Source: Croceifilum oryzae (GTDB lineage: Bacteria; Bacillota; Bacilli; Thermoactinomycetales; Thermoactinomycetaceae). Taken from it: a stretch of 64,000 nt of DNA. Of this stretch, positions 22,761-31,012 are shown one piece after another; the first letter of the stretch is position 1, and every line of letters starts with the position of its first letter. The translations under genes and the position numbers were made by a program. The notes beneath the pieces were generated by a model. It was not told the origin of the DNA. It did not search any database and was given only the letters and a program-made list of their open reading frames with translations. Where the stretch lies: contig NZ_JAUSUV010000007.1 in the NCBI RefSeq assembly GCF_030814315.1, forward strand, positions 124,001 to 188,000, in the 5' to 3' direction.

Positions 22761-24107
22761 TTATGTATGTAAGAGTGTATCGTCGTGATCCTGTAAGAGT
22801 TCAGCTTTATCAGGCTTCCGAACGAGTAAACGGGTGATGCTACGAGAGTCCATCTCTTGTACGGTAAAGATAAACTCTAGAAAATGAACTGAAACACCGA
22901 CTTTCGGTAGAGCTTGTAGTTGAGAGAAGACCCAACCACCGATGGTGTCATTGTTTTCATCTTCAATCTCAATGTTAAAGTATTCGTTTACCTCTTCGAT
23001 TAACAGTCTAGCATCAATAGAAGTTCCACTCGATTTTTCTTGGAAGAAAGGACGCTCATCGTCGAACTCATCTTGGATCTCTCCGACGATTTCTTCAATG
23101 ATGTCTTCTAAGGTTACGATTCCAGAGGTACCACCATATTCATCAATTACAATGGCCATTTCGGTTCTGTTTTTTTGGAGAGTCCGTAAAATATCTTTGA
23201 TTTCCATCGTCTCGGGAACCTGGACAGATGGACGAGCAATCTCAATTAAATCAGGAGTACCACCTTCAATCAGACATTCATATAGGTCTCTGATATGTAT
23301 AACGCCTAGAATTTCATCTTTATCTTTTCCACATAACGGAAAACGTGTAAATTGGCTCTTTTTAGCGACATCAATGTTTTCTTCGATAGAGTCCGTCGCA
23401 TACAGACATACCATATTGATCCGAGGAACCATTACTTCACGACCCACTCGGTCTGCGAATTCAAAGATGTTATCAAATAGAGAAAGCTCTGTTTGATCAA
23501 TGATGCCACTTTTATGGCTTTGCTCTACCAGCATTCGGATCTCTTCTTCTGTGTGAGCGGCTTGGTGCTCGGCATCTATACCTACTCCTAGCCATTGTAA
23601 GAGTTTATTTGCTGATGAGTTTAACAACCAGATGGGAGCACGGAAGAGCAGAAAGAACCAGTGTAGGGGTCTTGATATGACAAGGGTAACCCGTTCTGCT
23701 TGACGAATGGCTAGCGATTTTGGTGCCATTTCACCAATGACAATATGTAGAAACGTAATAATCGAAAAGCCTATGGCAAACGAAATGATATGGACTACAT
23801 TTTCGGGCAAATGAAAGGTTTGAATGAGTGGTGTAATTAGTCTCGCTACAAACGGTTCACCAACCCAACCAAGCCCTAGTGATGCCAATGTGATTCCAAG
23901 TTGTGTAGCGGATAGATATGCATCTAGATTAGCAATTAGTTTTTGTGCTGCTAGAGCGCGGAAATTGCCTTCTTCGGTTAACTGTGCAATCCGTGTGGAA
24001 CGCACCTTTACCAAGGCAAACTCTGATGCTACGAAAAAGCCATTTAGAAGCACAAGAAATACAACTAATCCAAAATTCCAAAACGTACTTACCAGATCGC
24101 TATCCAA
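22761..24107 (-). CDS. CNNM/CBS/CorC_HlyC-family membrane protein
   Basis: About 448 residues. TTG 24107 is taken as start because AGGGGGT lies 8 nt upstream; the longer ATG at 24158 has no RBS. Order of domains: CNNM transmembrane domain (residues about 10-200, four segments, FWNFGLVVFLVLLNGFFVASEFALVKVR), a CBS pair (VMVPRINMVCLYATDSIEEN and MEIKDILRTLQKNRTEMAIVIDEYGGTSGIVTLEDIIEEIVGEI) and a C-terminal CorC_HlyC domain (EVNEYFNIEIEDENNDTIGGWV). These proteins take part in Mg2+ efflux or homeostasis; the name hemolysin is historical. An MgtE gene lies immediately upstream in the same orientation. Confidence 0.93.
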   Translation of the reverse strand: MDSDLVSTFWNFGLVVFLVLLNGFFVASEFALVKVRSTRIAQLTEEGNFRALAAQKLIANLDAYLSATQLGITLASLGLGWVGEPFVARLITPLIQTFHLPENVVHIISFAIGFSIITFLHIVIGEMAPKSLAIRQAERVTLVISRPLHWFFLLFRAPIWLLNSSANKLLQWLGVGIDAEHQAAHTEEEIRMLVEQSHKSGIIDQTELSLFDNIFEFADRVGREVMVPRINMVCLYATDSIEENIDVAKKSQFTRFPLCGKDKDEILGVIHIRDLYECLIEGGTPDLIEIARPSVQVPETMEIKDILRTLQKNRTEMAIVIDEYGGTSGIVTLEDIIEEIVGEIQDEFDDERPFFQEKSSGTSIDARLLIEEVNEYFNIEIEDENNDTIGGWVFSQLQALPKVGVSVHFLEFIFTVQEMDSRSITRLLVRKPDKAELLQDHDDTLLHT

Positions 24108-24218
24108 CGATTGAGACCCCCTATGTGTGTAGAAAATGTTACCTATTTTGAACAACATTATACCTTAGGAACTGCCTTGTTATAAAGGAATATTAGTCCT
24201 TTGAAAATTGTATGACAG

Positions 24219-25568
24219 TCAACTGCTGATTAATTGGACGAAGAGGGTGGCTAAACCAAAATAAATCATCAACGAGACGACATCGTTAATCGTAGTAATA
24301 AGTGGTCCGGATGCCACGGTAGGATCGATCTTAAAAACTTGTAGGACCATCGGGATCATCGTTCCTACAATCGTTCCAATGATGAGTGTGAAAAATAGGC
24401 ACACTGCCACTAAAATCCCTAGTCGCCCATCGTAACAAAGGCTAATAAATCCTAAAATGAATAAGCTACAAAAAAGCCCTATCAGCATGGCAATGGTACT
24501 TTCTTGGCGTAGTAGCTTTCCATAATTCTCTTTCGTCAATTCTCCATTTGAGATCAACCGAATCACGGTGGCCAAGGATTGCGTTGCTGCGTTTCCAGTC
24601 ATCCCAGCGATCATAGGCATGAAGATTAATAAAATCGGCAGTTTTTGAGTGGTTTCTTGAAATAGATTAATCAGATTAGCGGTGATTAACCCAATGAGAA
24701 GAAGTAAGATCAGCCAAGGAATCCGCTTACGGACAGCTTGTATGGGAGAGATAAATAGACCTTGGTCGCCTCCGCCCCCAGAGAAGTTAGCAAAGTCTTC
24801 TTGTGCCTCCTCAATTAATACATCCATCACATCATCCACTGTCACAATCCCGCGTAAGGTATGCTGGTGATCCACAACAGGAACAGCAAGCAGGTTATAC
24901 CTCGTAAAGACTTTCGTCACTTCTTCTTGATCCAAGTCCACAGGTACTGAGATAATTCGCTCATACATGATGTCATGGATTTTTACTTCAGGCTTTGCGA
25001 TTAATAATTCCCGTAGTGAGACGACTCCTAGTAGGTGCCCATTCACATCGACTACATAAAGATAATAGATGGTTTCAGCATCAGGGGCTTTTTGACGTAG
25101 TTGATCGATCGCTTCGGAAGCGGTGATCTCACTCATAATATGAACGTACTCGGTCGTCATTAATCCGCCTGCTGTATCTTCTGGATAGTGAAGAAGATCC
25201 CGAACATTTTCTGCTTCCGGCTGGTCTAATTTGGTTAGAATCGTTTCCGCTTCATTTTGACTAATTTCTCCGAGGAAATCAGCGAGGTCATCAGAAGCGA
25301 CTTCACGAAAGATCTGTGACTTTTGAGCATCTGGAATCAAATTCATAAATTGTCTTTTTTGTTCGAGATGCTCCATCTCTTCAAAAAGATGAGCCGTCTT
25401 GGAGATCGATAAGTAGGAGAGCAACTCTTTCTGCTGTTCTTCATCAATGAAGAAGAAAAATTGGCGTAGATCATAAGGTGGCAGCTCTTCTAGTAGTTCT
25501 TGAATGGCATTCGGATCCTTCATTTCTAATCTAGACTGTAATTCAGCTAATTCTGTGAGAGAGATCAT
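24219..25568 (-). CDS. mgtE: Magnesium transporter MgtE
   Basis: A 449-residue protein from ATG 25568 with AAAGGAGAG 5 nt upstream. Domains: MgtE N-terminal superhelix (residues about 10-125, LLSYLSISKTAHLFEEMEHLEQKRQF), two CBS motifs (about 130-255, AGGLMTTEYVHIMSEITASEAIDQLR and DIMYERIISVPVDLDQEEV) and five transmembrane segments (about 275-449) with PMIAGMTGNAATQSLATVIR. MgtE forms a Mg2+-gated channel. No M-box riboswitch was found in the short leader, unlike B. subtilis mgtE. It lies upstream of a CorC/HlyC-type gene, making a cation-homeostasis pair. Confidence 0.96.
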   Translation of the reverse strand: MISLTELAELQSRLEMKDPNAIQELLEELPPYDLRQFFFFIDEEQQKELLSYLSISKTAHLFEEMEHLEQKRQFMNLIPDAQKSQIFREVASDDLADFLGEISQNEAETILTKLDQPEAENVRDLLHYPEDTAGGLMTTEYVHIMSEITASEAIDQLRQKAPDAETIYYLYVVDVNGHLLGVVSLRELLIAKPEVKIHDIMYERIISVPVDLDQEEVTKVFTRYNLLAVPVVDHQHTLRGIVTVDDVMDVLIEEAQEDFANFSGGGGDQGLFISPIQAVRKRIPWLILLLLIGLITANLINLFQETTQKLPILLIFMPMIAGMTGNAATQSLATVIRLISNGELTKENYGKLLRQESTIAMLIGLFCSLFILGFISLCYDGRLGILVAVCLFFTLIIGTIVGTMIPMVLQVFKIDPTVASGPLITTINDVVSLMIYFGLATLFVQLISS

Positions 25569-25652
25569 GTTTCTCTCCTTTCTGACTGAACCACTACGTG
25601 GGTGATCGCATACAATAGAGCATCTAAGTTGGTGTAAGCGGAGGGAATGTAC

Positions 25653-25862
25653 ATGGAAAAATCTACAATGCACGATAAAATCCATACAAACCTTGTCTCG
25701 ATTCAATCATGGATGCAATTTCGAAGCCAGTTTTTTTATCATTGGCGTCCATCCCAATTTGCATCACCTGTTAGTCTGCACAGAAACGAGGAACGTTATC
25801 ATAGTTTGTGGGAATCACCTGAATCCCCACAGTCTCCTTGGATTGAAGTGAAAGACGAGTAA
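25653..25862 (+). CDS. Small uncharacterised protein
   Basis: A 69-residue frame from ATG 25653 with GGAGGG 8 nt upstream. It is rich in aromatic residues (QSWMQFRSQFFYHWRP, SLWESPESPQSPW) and ends EVKDE. No recognised domain. A small hairpin (25910-25927) and a good terminator (25946-25975) follow. It is transcribed divergently from mgtE. RBS and terminator support a real gene, function unknown. Confidence 0.55.
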   Translation: MEKSTMHDKIHTNLVSIQSWMQFRSQFFYHWRPSQFASPVSLHRNEERYHSLWESPESPQSPWIEVKDE

Positions 25863-25945
25863 GGATGAATCAGAAGAATGCTTCTTACAAAAGAGGCATA
25901 CATAGTAGAGGAAGCAATTTTGCTTCCGCCCTTCCTTACCATTTT

Positions 25946-25975
25946 CCTCCATCTAGATGACTGGAGGTTTTTTTT
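25946..25975 (+). terminator. Intrinsic terminator upstream of ricF
   Basis: CCTCCA (25946-25951) pairs with TGGAGG (25962-25967) and is followed by eight T. A second hairpin ggaagcaattttgcttcc precedes it at 25910-25927. Confidence 0.8.
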
Positions 25976-26040
25976 CGTACATCTTCCAGAACAAAGGAGG
26001 GGAAAAGTTTGTTAAAATACATAGGGAGGGTGAAACCGGA

Positions 26041-26457
26041 ATGAAAACGATTGATATGACGGAATTATTATCAGATGCCTATGACTTGGCTGATGAAATT
26101 AATAAATCGCACGAAGTACAAAGCTATCTTTGTAGTCAAGCGGAGTTGCAAGAGGATGTTGAGGCTCAAAAATTAATAAGTGAGTTTCAAAAGAAAAAAG
26201 AGTTATATGAGGAAACAAAGAGATTTGGTATTTTTCATCCCAATTATCATGAAGCTAAGCAGGAGATAGAAGAAGTTCAGGCGCAATTACGAAACAACTC
26301 GGTGATTCGCCAGTTCCTAGAAGCAGAAGAGAGATTGGATCAACTTCTATACCAAATCTCGTCTACGATTGCAAAATCAGTCTCGCATCAAATTCATATT
26401 CCGATTCCAGATTCAAGCACACCAGGGAAACAAAGGCGAGGAGCGTGTCACCCGTAA
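26041..26457 (+). CDS. ricF: RicF (YlbF-family regulator of RNase Y and competence/sporulation)
   Basis: A 138-residue protein from ATG 26041 (AGGGAGGG about 10 nt upstream). The helical YlbF core is clear: LLSDAYDLADEINKSHEVQSYL, EDVEAQKLISEFQKKKELYEETKRFGIFHPNYHEAKQEIEEVQAQL and RQFLEAEERLDQLLYQISSTIAKSVSHQIHIPIP. In B. subtilis RicF forms a complex with RicA and RicT that carries [4Fe-4S] clusters and steers RNase Y-dependent mRNA maturation. The B. subtilis protein ends in a Cys/Gly-rich tail; here there is only one C-terminal Cys (GACHP). ylbG follows, as in B. subtilis, but with an unusual minus-strand gene between them. Confidence 0.88.
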   Translation: MKTIDMTELLSDAYDLADEINKSHEVQSYLCSQAELQEDVEAQKLISEFQKKKELYEETKRFGIFHPNYHEAKQEIEEVQAQLRNNSVIRQFLEAEERLDQLLYQISSTIAKSVSHQIHIPIPDSSTPGKQRRGACHP

Positions 26458-26472
26458 GCACTACTTGCTTAC

Positions 26473-26778
26473 TTAAGTGGATCGTAAACGGACACAGTCC
26501 GGACAACCGTTTCCGCAGCAAAAACTTTTTTCCATGGGTGCAACAAATTGGGCACGATATACATAGGCATGTGTTGAGGTGCGGATAAAAAGATAGGTGA
26601 AGCTCCAGATCGTCCCGAGAATTAGTTCTTGAGCGATGTCACGTAACTCATTTTCAAATGATTCCCTTGATGGATAGTGCTCCTTATTTGCATAAAGAAA
26701 GGCAACTCCTGCATAGGGACGCATGGTCAGTTTTTCGATCATTTGTTCTTGTAGTTTTTGATAGAGTGGGTTTCTCAA
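26473..26778 (-). CDS. Small protein with C-terminal CC-x3-C-x2-C motif
   Basis: A 101-residue protein from TTG 26778 (GAAGG 9 nt upstream). The first 85 residues are helical and amphipathic (YQKLQEQMIEKLTMRPYAGVAFLYANKEHY, ELRDIAQELILGTIWSFTYLFI). The C-terminus is SFCCGNGCPDCVRLRST, a likely metal- or Fe-S-binding motif similar to the CCGxGCxxC of short oxidoreductase-like domains. It lies on the opposite strand between ricF and ylbG. Function unknown. Confidence 0.7.
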   Translation of the reverse strand: MRNPLYQKLQEQMIEKLTMRPYAGVAFLYANKEHYPSRESFENELRDIAQELILGTIWSFTYLFIRTSTHAYVYRAQFVAPMEKSFCCGNGCPDCVRLRST

Positions 26779-26907
26779 TCCAGTTCGCCTTCTTTCTGTA
26801 GAGTTGAATGAAGTATCTTCACATGGTACGATAAAGGTAGTTCTCCCCTCGTTTCCTAACCAAATATGAAAGGAAAGCTACGGGACATATCGTAGTGGTA
26901 CCTTGTT

Positions 26908-27162
26908 ATGAATATGGTCGAACGTTTAGGGCTCGTAGTGTGGGTGAAAGATCTAAAATCAGCTAAATCCCTTTCACGTATGGGGAACATTCATTATATC
27001 TCCAAACGATTTAAGTATGTGATTCTATATATTGATCGAAAATCAGCAGATCAATGGATAAAGCGAATTGAACGCCTTCCGTATGTAGGGCGAGTTGAAC
27101 GCTCTTATCGGAGCAGCATTTCACTCGATTTTGGAAAAAAAGTAGATCTTCCTACGACCTAA
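26908..27162 (+). CDS. ylbG: YlbG-family (DUF2129) protein
   Basis: An 84-residue protein matching YlbG: LVVWVKDLKSAKSLSRMGNIHYISKRFKYVILYIDRKSADQWIKRIERLPYVGRVERSYR. It is a small cytosolic protein of unknown function conserved in Bacilli next to ylbF. The start may be ATG 26908 or the second Met at 26914. Followed by a terminator. Confidence 0.92.
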   Translation: MNMVERLGLVVWVKDLKSAKSLSRMGNIHYISKRFKYVILYIDRKSADQWIKRIERLPYVGRVERSYRSSISLDFGKKVDLPTT

Positions 27163-27185
27163 CGAATTTTGTACAAACAATAATC

Positions 27186-27222
27186 AGATCTGTCGCTATC
27201 ATTCTAGTGGCGGATCTTTTTT
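27186..27222 (+). terminator. Terminator of ylbG
   Basis: A hairpin formed by agatc..cgc (27186-27196) and gcg..gatct (about 27209-27217) is followed by six T. Confidence 0.75.
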
Positions 27223-27272
27223 AGTTCCCGTACAATTAGAATAGAAAACTTTATACGAAAGGATGATCAAAT

Positions 27273-27737
27273 TTGAGTAGCTTTTTACAAGATATCAAGC
27301 AAAAAATAGGAAAAGGTGTCGAACAGGTTAGTAAATCTTCTCAGAGAATGCTGGAGGTGAATCGTCTAAACCAGAAATTAAATGGAAAGAAACAGGAATT
27401 AGGTCAATTAATGGGTCAACTTGGACAGTATACCCTTCAGCAGTGGGAACAAACTCAAACCATCCAGATGAATTCAGAATTAGAAGCTCAGTTTCAGAAA
27501 GCCACGGCTATGAAAGAGGAAATGAAATCAATCGAAAATATGATCCAATCGTTAAAAGAAGAGACAAATCAAACTAGAACGGACTATATTCAACATATGC
27601 CTAATCAAGCACCACAAGCTGGTCAAATGCCAATGGCGCCGATGTCGATGGCTGTCGTTTATATTTGTCCTTCTTGTGCTCACCAAATACCGAATCAATC
27701 GAATCAATGTTCTACCTGTGGTCAGAGATTTTATTAG
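27273..27737 (+). CDS. Coiled-coil protein with C-terminal zinc ribbon
   Basis: About 154 residues from TTG 27273 (AAAGGA about 9 nt upstream). Residues about 1-110 are a Gln-rich coiled coil (QRMLEVNRLNQKLNGKKQELGQLMGQLGQYTLQQWEQ). A Pro/Met-rich linker (PNQAPQAGQMPMAPMSM) leads to a four-Cys zinc ribbon, CPSCAHQIPNQSNQCSTCG. Domain order resembles zinc-ribbon proteins of unknown function in Bacilli. It lies upstream of minD-minE in the same orientation but is separated by 140 bp with a possible extended -10 (tgctacaat, 27793-27801). Confidence 0.8.
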   Translation: MSSFLQDIKQKIGKGVEQVSKSSQRMLEVNRLNQKLNGKKQELGQLMGQLGQYTLQQWEQTQTIQMNSELEAQFQKATAMKEEMKSIENMIQSLKEETNQTRTDYIQHMPNQAPQAGQMPMAPMSMAVVYICPSCAHQIPNQSNQCSTCGQRFY

Positions 27738-27879
27738 AATAATAAATAATTGTAATAGTGCTAAATATTTCCTTTTTTTATGTAGTCATTTTTGCTACAA
27801 TATGGAGGAAACTTGTAGAAAAAACGGAAATGAATATGAGACATGTCTTCCTTCTAGTTGAATATGGAGAAAGGGGTGC

Positions 27880-28686
27880 TTGACATTGAATCATCGTTCT
27901 GTTGCAATTACGATTACCAGCGGAAAAGGTGGAGTAGGGAAATCAACTACTGTTGCCTCCGCTGGCTTAGGATTGGCTCAGTTAGGCTACCGGGTTTGTT
28001 TGGTGGATACGGATATTGGTCTTCGTAAGTTAGATTTGATGCTAGGGTTAGAGAACCGTATTGTGTATGACTTGGTAGATGTTGTCGAAGGACAATGTAA
28101 GATCAGACAAGCCTTGGTGCGCCATAAGGAGTACCCAGAGTTGGCGTTGTTACCAGCAGCCCAAACTCGTTATAAAGAAGAAGTAGTTCCACAACAAATG
28201 GAACAGTTGATTCATGAGCTTCGAAAAGAGTTTGATTATATTTTAATTGATTCACCAGCAGGAATTGAAGGTGGATTCCGTAATGCCATCGTGGCTGCTG
28301 ATCGTGCGATTATCGTAGTAAATCCAGAAATCCCATCCGTACGAGATTCTGACCGGGTTATTGGGCTTTTGGAATCAGCCAATATAGGGCAGATTGATCT
28401 TGTAATCAATCGTGTCCAATCGGATATGATCAAGGATGGAGATATGCTTAGTGTAGAACGAGTCCAAAACCACTTAGCTATCAATTTACTCGGGATCGTA
28501 CCAGAAGACAAACGGATTATCCGTTCTTCTAATACAGGAGAGCCGGTCATTTTAGATGATAAGTCAATGGCTGGGAAAGCATATGCCAATATTGCTCGTC
28601 GCCTATCTGGTCATGATGTTCCATTCCTAGAATTAGAGTCGGATACGTTGATCTCAAAAATCAAACGCTTGTTTCATATAGCATAG
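27880..28686 (+). CDS. minD: Septum site-determining ATPase MinD
   Basis: About 268 residues. The start is TTG 27880 or, with better RBS spacing to AAAGGGG, TTG 27886. The deviant Walker A SGKGGVGKSTT is at about 14-24, followed by VDTDIGLRKLDLMLGLENR and the DSPAGIEGGFRNAI switch region typical of MinD. The C-terminal amphipathic membrane helix is SKIKRLFHIA. MinD is a membrane-binding ATPase that positions the division site, normally with MinC; minC is not adjacent here. The next gene, 17 bp downstream, encodes a MinE-like protein. Confidence 0.95.
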   Translation: MTLNHRSVAITITSGKGGVGKSTTVASAGLGLAQLGYRVCLVDTDIGLRKLDLMLGLENRIVYDLVDVVEGQCKIRQALVRHKEYPELALLPAAQTRYKEEVVPQQMEQLIHELRKEFDYILIDSPAGIEGGFRNAIVAADRAIIVVNPEIPSVRDSDRVIGLLESANIGQIDLVINRVQSDMIKDGDMLSVERVQNHLAINLLGIVPEDKRIIRSSNTGEPVILDDKSMAGKAYANIARRLSGHDVPFLELESDTLISKIKRLFHIA

Positions 28687-28702
28687 GAGGCGAGAGTGGA
28701 AT

Positions 28703-28960
28703 ATGACATTTTTAAATATGTTTGGTAGTAAAGAAGAGCCGACCGCTACCAAGGCAGATGATCGTTTATCCTTAGTTTTAAGCTATCAGCGTTCTGATAT
28801 AGATGAGAGAAAGCTAAAGTTCTTTCAAGCTAGATTGATTGAACTTTGTGACGAGTTTGACTTTGATGTTGTGGGACAAGTGACCATCATTCCTCAATCC
28901 AAGGAACGAACTACGATTATTAACGCCAGTATTCCCGTTCGCAAAAAAGAAAATGGGTAA
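28703..28960 (+). CDS. minE: MinE-like cell division topological specificity factor
   Basis: An 85-residue protein starting 17 bp after minD. It follows the MinE layout: short N-terminal membrane-targeting segment (MTFLNMFGSKEE), then DRLSLVLSYQRSDIDERKLKFFQARLIELCDEF with the anti-MinCD helix/strand region, then the dimer beta segment VVGQVTIIPQSKERTTIINASIPV. MinE stimulates MinD ATPase and drives pole-to-pole oscillation. Its presence in a Bacillales-type genome is unusual, as B. subtilis uses DivIVA-MinJ. Sequence similarity is moderate, so confirmation by profile search would help, but order and size are convincing. Confidence 0.85.
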   Translation: MTFLNMFGSKEEPTATKADDRLSLVLSYQRSDIDERKLKFFQARLIELCDEFDFDVVGQVTIIPQSKERTTIINASIPVRKKENG

Positions 28961-28991
28961 AAGCACGATCCATTTGGATTCGTGCTTTTTT
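28959..28991 (+). terminator. Terminator of minD-minE
   Basis: aaaagcacga (28959-28968) pairs with tcgtgctttt (about 28980-28989) and is followed by T residues. Confidence 0.85.
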
Positions 28992-28996
28992 ACTCC

Positions 28997-29695
28997 TTAT
29001 AGAAAATGCCGGTGTTGTAATCGACTGGACAAAAAATCTGCCACGATGTTAGGGAAGTTTTTGTCCTCTTCGAGTGTCAATAAAGCGATCGAAACACGAG
29101 TGCATCCGTATTGTCTCATTAATCGAACTAATTGATCTTTGGTTGCGGGAGTAGACCGACCATATCGATCTTCAAATGTTTTTAAAATTAATGATTCTTC
29201 AAACGAAGGATGTGCTTTTTGAAGCGTAGCTCGATTCAATTGCCAGTCTTGTAATTGCCGTCGTTTGCGAGGGCGTTGCTCCGGGACGAATGAGAACTTT
29301 TCCGGATTTTTTCGGCGTAATGTATAGATTCTTTGATAAATGGCACCTTGAGTCCGAGACAGTTTTGATTCTAATTCTGCAATGGCAGTTGAAAGCGATT
29401 TCCCTTCTTTTAAAAAACGATTTACCGTATCGATTACCAGATTCTCCTCTTCTTCTTCCCAGCTGTTTAAGCGGTATGTGGTAGAATCACCATCGGTATG
29501 GATAAATCGATTGGGGTTTTCTGCACGTAATTTTCGAACATGAGACATAATCCCCGCGTACCCTCTATTTAAATCCAATGAGATTTGTTTTAATAAATCC
29601 CGATCCCGTTTGCCCGCCGCTGATCCGTTATTGATAGCCTCTATGATACGGGTATTTTCTTCCTCTGTATATTTCCCTTTTTTTGGATCATACAT
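28997..29695 (-). CDS. RsfA-like/Myb-like DNA-binding regulator
   Basis: A 232-residue protein from ATG 29695 (AAAGGAG 8 nt upstream). It has two related Myb/SANT-like modules: KKGKYTEEENTRIIEAINNGSAAGKRDRDLLKQISLDLNRGYAGIMSHVRKLRAENPNRF, and NSWEEEEENLVIDTVNRFLKEGKSLSTAIAELESKLSRTQGAIYQRIYTLRRKNPEKF. The pattern W/Y-x-EEE-x3-I and a terminal R-x-R resembles prespore regulator RsfA-family proteins. The C-terminal 80 residues are basic and unrecognised. It is convergent with minE. A role in transcription of spore or division genes is plausible but not demonstrated. Confidence 0.75.
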   Translation of the reverse strand: MYDPKKGKYTEEENTRIIEAINNGSAAGKRDRDLLKQISLDLNRGYAGIMSHVRKLRAENPNRFIHTDGDSTTYRLNSWEEEEENLVIDTVNRFLKEGKSLSTAIAELESKLSRTQGAIYQRIYTLRRKNPEKFSFVPEQRPRKRRQLQDWQLNRATLQKAHPSFEESLILKTFEDRYGRSTPATKDQLVRLMRQYGCTRVSIALLTLEEDKNFPNIVADFLSSRLQHRHFL

Positions 29696-29846
29696 ATTCC
29701 GAACTCCTTTCTCCATAAAATCTGGATACTCTATATTTACTAATATAACAGAAAAGACAGTCATTTTTCTACGTAGGTATAAAAAGGTGGATTAATGACG
29801 ATACACATTAATAGATTTTATTTTTTGGAAAAAGGAGGAAATGAGA

Positions 29847-30266
29847 ATGAATTCTTTAACTATAAAAGAAATTAGCTCTTTCCTATCGACACGAATACAT
29901 TTTCCAAAGAAGTCTCCCACGGAATCACCACCACATAAAAAATGGGATGCTTCCGCGCGTGCTGCTATTGTCATTTTATGGGGGCTTCTTGTCTATCCTC
30001 AATTAGATAAAGATCTAGAGCAAAGAAGACAGAAAAAGATTGTTACGATTGCTGAATTACAACGACTATTTTTCGAATATCTTGGCAGTAAAGAACAATG
30101 TATGCAAATTTTATTATTGTTAAAGAAACATGACTACATAAGAATGGATGAAGATCAAACGATCTCTGCGGGTACAGAGCTTTATAAAGCGGTAGACGCA
30201 CTAAAGATGTATCGACTGTTTCGTGATTCGATCATATCCCGTTCATTTTATCAGCAAAATCAATGA
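29847..30266 (+). CDS. Winged-helix-like hypothetical protein
   Basis: A 139-residue protein from ATG 29847 (GGAGG 8 nt upstream; ATG 29841 is too close). The middle (SARAAIVILWGLLVYPQLDKDLEQRRQKKIVTIAELQRLFFEYLGSKEQCMQILLLLKKHDYIRMDEDQTISAGTELYKAVDALKMYRLFR) looks like a helix-turn-helix followed by a wing (DYIRMDEDQTI). No closer assignment. A terminator follows at 30267. Confidence 0.65.
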   Translation: MNSLTIKEISSFLSTRIHFPKKSPTESPPHKKWDASARAAIVILWGLLVYPQLDKDLEQRRQKKIVTIAELQRLFFEYLGSKEQCMQILLLLKKHDYIRMDEDQTISAGTELYKAVDALKMYRLFRDSIISRSFYQQNQ

Positions 30267-30299
30267 AACCAGCTTTATGTTTCGCTAAGCTGGTTTTTT
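30267..30299 (+). terminator. Terminator
   Basis: aaccagctt (30267-30275) pairs with aagctggtt (30287-30295), followed by a T-run. Confidence 0.85.
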
Positions 30300-30305
30300 G
30301 TGCGT

Positions 30306-30464
30306 TTATTCCTTCGTTTCTGTATCAAGCAATTGATCGATTTCGTGGCGAATTTTTATTAAATCTTCGGGTGAGAGTTTGGAAAGATCACGGATCATGA
30401 TTTCTAGTTTCATGGATCGGAATTCTTCCAGAAAAGGTGGCATATAATGTTTCTTGACTGACAT
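30306..30464 (-). CDS. 52-residue small protein
   Basis: ATG 30464 has a near-ideal AAAGGAG 9 nt upstream. The frame of 52 codons ends at TAA 30306-30308. The protein starts MSVKKHYMPPFLEEFRS and ends with an amphipathic helix LSPEDLIKIRHEIDQLLD. That end vaguely recalls the SQELD helix of Spo0E-like phosphatase peptides, but the key motif is absent, so no function is claimed. Convergent with the gene at 29847. The RBS and codon pattern support a real gene. Confidence 0.65.
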   Translation of the reverse strand: MSVKKHYMPPFLEEFRSMKLEIMIRDLSKLSPEDLIKIRHEIDQLLDTETKE

Positions 30465-30690
30465 AGGAAAAACTCCTTTCAGTTAAATGGTTATCTTTAG
30501 CGTATTTCCTATTTTATCAAAAGCAAGAATGGATTGTGTGTGAATAATAACTGTCTATATAGCCGTTATTCATTTGATTCATATTCAAAAAAAATGTACT
30601 TTTTTGGTTTTGATTTACGTAAATGGGGTATATAAGGTTTTAATCATGTTTATCTCGTCTCTAAAATAAAAGATAAGAGGTGCTGGAGAT

Positions 30691-30861
30691 ATGCAAGAAA
30701 AACTACATGCACTGGAAGAGCGGTTAAACCACTTGGAACAAGAATACTTATTAGCCAAAGAGCGCCATGAGTTCTTGCAACAATATGATTTATATGAAGA
30801 GATGAAGCAGATTTGGAAAGAACGTCGTGACCTTAAAAAGCAAGCAAAGCTTTGTAGTTGA
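30691..30861 (+). CDS. 56-residue coiled-coil protein
   Basis: A 56-codon frame from ATG 30691 with AAGAGGTG upstream. It is a single charged helix/coiled coil (MQEKLHALEERLNHLEQEYLLAKERHEFL, then EEMKQIWKERRDLKKQAKLCS). Immediately followed by a strong terminator and then the SASP gene. Function unknown. The RBS is moderate, but the terminator and helical periodicity support expression. Confidence 0.6.
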   Translation: MQEKLHALEERLNHLEQEYLLAKERHEFLQQYDLYEEMKQIWKERRDLKKQAKLCS

Positions 30862-30873
30862 AAATAAAATAGC

Positions 30874-30914
30874 AAAAAAAGCAGATGTCCTAAAACGGGA
30901 TATCTGCTTTTTAT
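30874..30914 (+). terminator. Terminator
   Basis: The arms aaaaagcagat.tcc (from 30876) and gga.atctgcttttt (to 30912) form a strong hairpin with a T-run. Confidence 0.85.
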
Positions 30915-30953
30915 TTGTCTGATCGCAAAATAAAAAGTACCAAAATTTCCTAC

Positions 30954-30982
30954 ACATGAAAAACTCATTTCGACACAATATA
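30954..30982 (+). promoter_or_regulatory. Candidate SigG promoter of the SASP gene
   Basis: ACATG (30954-30958; GnATR with one change), a 17-bp spacer, then CAATATA (30976-30982; CAtnnTA with one change). It lies 30 bp upstream of the SASP start, as expected for a forespore gene. Confidence 0.45.
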
Positions 30983-31012
30983 AGAGTACAAACAGCGAGG
31001 AGGTGAAAACAA

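Noticed and set aside
25569-25650. M-box (ykoK) magnesium riboswitch before mgtE
   Set aside because: The leader is short, lacks the conserved M-box segments and is limited by a divergent small gene.
30306-30464. Spo0E-like phosphatase peptide
   Set aside because: The terminal helix is only vaguely similar and the SQELD core is missing, so the name was not used.
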